Origin: Clostridia bacterium
Lineage (GTDB): Bacteria; Bacillota_A; Clostridia; Oscillospirales; Acutalibacteraceae
NCBI GenBank assembly: GCA_017456015.1
Contig: JAFTLL010000003.1
Span: 304,749-368,748 of the forward strand
Direction: 5' to 3'
DNA: 64,000 bases
Numbering within the stretch: the stretch's first letter is position 1; each line of letters begins with the position of its first letter. The notes under the pieces are model-generated. The model did no database searches. It worked only from the letters and a program-made list of their open reading frames with translations, and was not told the origin of the DNA. Positions 62,210 to 64,000 of the stretch are shown here, in pieces. The position numbers and the translations under genes are program-made.

Positions 62210-62863
62210 TTATTTTTTAGTACGACCGAGTTTTACGAGTTCATATCGTTCATCGCACATCGCCGCAACGTCAGGTGAATGGCTTACTAAAATAACGCAT
62301 TTTCCTTGATTTGTAAGCTCACGGAAAATATTCATAATTTCATTTTGAGTCTCGGTATCAAGGTTTCCGGTCGGCTCATCCGCAAGTATAATATCGGGAT
62401 CATAAGAAAGGGCGCGAGCAATAGCAACTCGCTGTTGCTGACCGCCTGATAATTTGAGTACGCGGCGGTTTGCTTCATCCTCGTCAAGACCAACGCTGTG
62501 AAGAAGCTCTATGGCTCTTTGCTTTTTGTTTTTACACTTATATCCTGCAACATCCATTGATAAGATAACATTTTCAAGAGCCGTATATTTGGTAATCAAA
62601 TTAAAACTTTGGAATACAACACCGATATATTTAGAACGAAATTTATATTTATCAATTTTGGCAACATTTTTATCATCATAGAAAATCTCGCCGCCTGTCG
62701 GCTTTGCCAGACCGGAAAGGAGTGATAAAAGCGTAGTTTTACCCGCACCCGATTTACCTATGATACAATACATTTTGCCTTTTTCAAATTCGTATGAAAT
62801 ATTCTGTAGCACGGGTGTTTTGTCATAAGCAAAACTTATATTTTGAAGTGATAAAATAGACAT
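62210..62863 (-). CDS. MacB/LolD-type ABC transporter ATPase
   Basis: The 217-residue ATPase contains Walker A IGKSGAGKTTLL (near 37), signature LSGGQQQRVAIA (near 138), Walker B IILADEPTGNLD and the H-loop SHSPD. It belongs to the class that powers FtsX-type permeases. It lies 17 nt after the permease gene. Confidence 0.93.
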   Translation of the reverse strand: MSILSLQNISFAYDKTPVLQNISYEFEKGKMYCIIGKSGAGKTTLLSLLSGLAKPTGGEIFYDDKNVAKIDKYKFRSKYIGVVFQSFNLITKYTALENVILSMDVAGYKCKNKKQRAIELLHSVGLDEDEANRRVLKLSGGQQQRVAIARALSYDPDIILADEPTGNLDTETQNEIMNIFRELTNQGKCVILVSHSPDVAAMCDERYELVKLGRTKK

Positions 62864-62880
62864 ACGTTTTCTCTCCTTTT

Positions 62881-64000
62881 TTAATCTCTATTGGCAAGAA
62901 TCTTTAACGGATCGTATCGCATAATAAACAACACCGATGCCAAACTTGCCACTAAAGTAAGTAGTAACCCTACACCAAGCATTTGAAGCACAACGGTCAA
63001 ATTCATTGCGGAATTTACTTCGGTAATGTAATCGGTTGCTTCTCCAAACATTTTATCAAATCGGTTATTTCTGCCTCCACCAACATCGCTCGGAGCATTA
63101 CTGGGAACATCTGAAGGCGCATTCTCACCACGATTTCCGCCCATCATACCGCCCATATTTCCGGGACGACCGAAGTTGTTGTCCATTTGTGTCTGCTGAT
63201 TGTTCTGACTCTCTACCTGACCTGCAAGCAGGGCGTTGGTTACAGGCACAGAGCTGATGGCACCTATTCCAGCACCAACGATTACGGCGATCATGGTTAC
63301 AACAAGGATCTCACAGATAAACTGTGTAGCAACCTTCCATTTCTTCATACCCATTGCTGTCAGTACACCAACCTCGTATTTACGTTCTCTAACATTAAAG
63401 ATGTTGAGAACAACAAGGATAATTGCACCGATAATAAGGATAACCAACAAAAACCAACCCGCCATTGTACTAAGGGTGTTAAGGGGCGTTAAACTGTTTT
63501 CAAAAGCAGTAAGATCCGGAGAAGACACAGTATAGGTATCTTCAAGACCAAGGGCGCGAACCTCTTCCTCAAAGGAATAATATTTTTCTGTATTTGCAAA
63601 TACATAGGTTGCCGAGATAGAACCTGTTACGGCACTATCACTTTCTCGGCCCGTATTTTCATCGGTAACAGTTGTGGAAACCTCATCCGAAGCATCAAGG
63701 ATAGTTTGCAGTGCGGCTGCACTCATATAAATCTGGTTAGCAGGATCTTGGCTTTTGCCGAACATCGACATAGAAAAATCATTGTTAGCGGTGCTTGTAT
63801 ATAAACCCACAACCTTTATTTCATAGGTTTCGGTTTCAAGAGAAGGATTAGTAAAGATAATAGTATCTCCTACAGTCAAATCATTAAAGATAGCAAGTTC
63901 TTCGGAGATGACACATTCCTTTTCGGTTGAGCCTTCACTGAACATAGTGCCGCCTTCTAAAACAGAAGCTGTTCCATCAACAAATGCCGTCATTGAATTA
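62881..64000 (-). CDS. FtsX/MacB-type ABC permease (partial, 5' end outside window)
   Basis: The frame is open to the right edge of the window, so the N-terminus is missing. The visible C-terminal part has an extracytoplasmic MacB-like domain, then helices near visible residues 177-202, 225-248 and 332-357. Between the last two is a Gly/Met/Asn-rich loop (QTQMDNNFGRPGNMGG onward) unlike typical FtsX permeases. It forms a transporter with the ATPase that follows; substrate unknown. Confidence 0.9.
   Translation of the reverse strand, partial: NSMTAFVDGTASVLEGGTMFSEGSTEKECVISEELAIFNDLTVGDTIIFTNPSLETETYEIKVVGLYTSTANNDFSMSMFGKSQDPANQIYMSAAALQTILDASDEVSTTVTDENTGRESDSAVTGSISATYVFANTEKYYSFEEEVRALGLEDTYTVSSPDLTAFENSLTPLNTLSTMAGWFLLVILIIGAIILVVLNIFNVRERKYEVGVLTAMGMKKWKVATQFICEILVVTMIAVIVGAGIGAISSVPVTNALLAGQVESQNNQQTQMDNNFGRPGNMGGMMGGNRGENAPSDVPSNAPSDVGGGRNNRFDKMFGEATDYITEVNSAMNLTVVLQMLGVGLLLTLVASLASVLFIMRYDPLKILANRD

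Overview
The window reads as chromosomal DNA of an anaerobic, low-to-moderate GC Firmicute of the class Clostridia. An Oscillospirales/Ruminococcaceae-type gut organism is my inference. Support comes from strong AGGAGG ribosome sites, T-box leaders, a TepA-YlzJ-FtsK block, a minD-mgsA remnant, a Feo system, and cohesin/dockerin domains. Almost every gene lies on the minus strand. No rRNA, tRNA, transposase or CRISPR array was seen.

Layout. 1-3540: ilvB-ilvN-ilvC for branched-chain amino acids, behind a promoter, a short I/V/L-rich leader peptide and an attenuator. 3577-8160: four exported or membrane proteins, three with cohesin-like domains and one with a C-terminal dockerin. 8225-13228: a creatininase-family protein and a capsule-control operon (chain-length protein, BY-kinase, PHP phosphatase, sugar dehydratase). 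13273-20785: housekeeping genes (yebC, pyk, argH, nadE, rlmD, DUF378, DUF3006). 20782-26054: YgiQ radical SAM protein, FtsK, YlzJ, TepA. 26078-30677: minD, mgsA, then a T-box leader with hisS and aspS. 30711-34328: YdcF-like protein, ABC exporter pair, Ser/Thr-rich lipoprotein.

34371-39385 is the most remarkable region. A T-box leader precedes a second aspartyl-tRNA synthetase fused at its C-terminus to GatC, followed by a GatA homologue that has lost both catalytic serines and its N-terminus, and an intact GatB. The first AspRS has Leu and the second has His at the position associated with tRNA(Asp) versus tRNA(Asp/Asn) specificity. The locus therefore looks like a dedicated Asp-tRNA(Asn) to Asn-tRNA(Asn) channel with a pseudo-amidase subunit.

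39418-42109: feoA-feoB plus a Cys-rich FeoB partner, with two iron-box-like palindromes. 42257-49333: amino-sugar catabolism (ROK-like kinase, nagA), a ClC transporter, and an amino-acid ABC importer behind a lysine riboswitch. 49550-50770: a GltD-like oxidoreductase. 50968-54559 is an AT-rich accessory patch of very small genes (zinc ribbons, RHH and XRE regulators, lipoprotein, PH domain) with a 50-bp perfect direct repeat, twin terminators, a hairpin array and two copies of an AGTGAA-rich inverted-repeat element. 54691-56527: divergent EamA exporter and LysR regulator. 56588-64000: a two-component system, a VTC polyphosphate-polymerase-domain protein, DUF4956 protein and carbohydrate-binding lipoprotein, and a MacB-like ABC transporter. 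The regulator gene and the VTC operon share a TTCAAT-N5-TTCAAT direct repeat just upstream of their -10 boxes, suggesting the regulator controls both.
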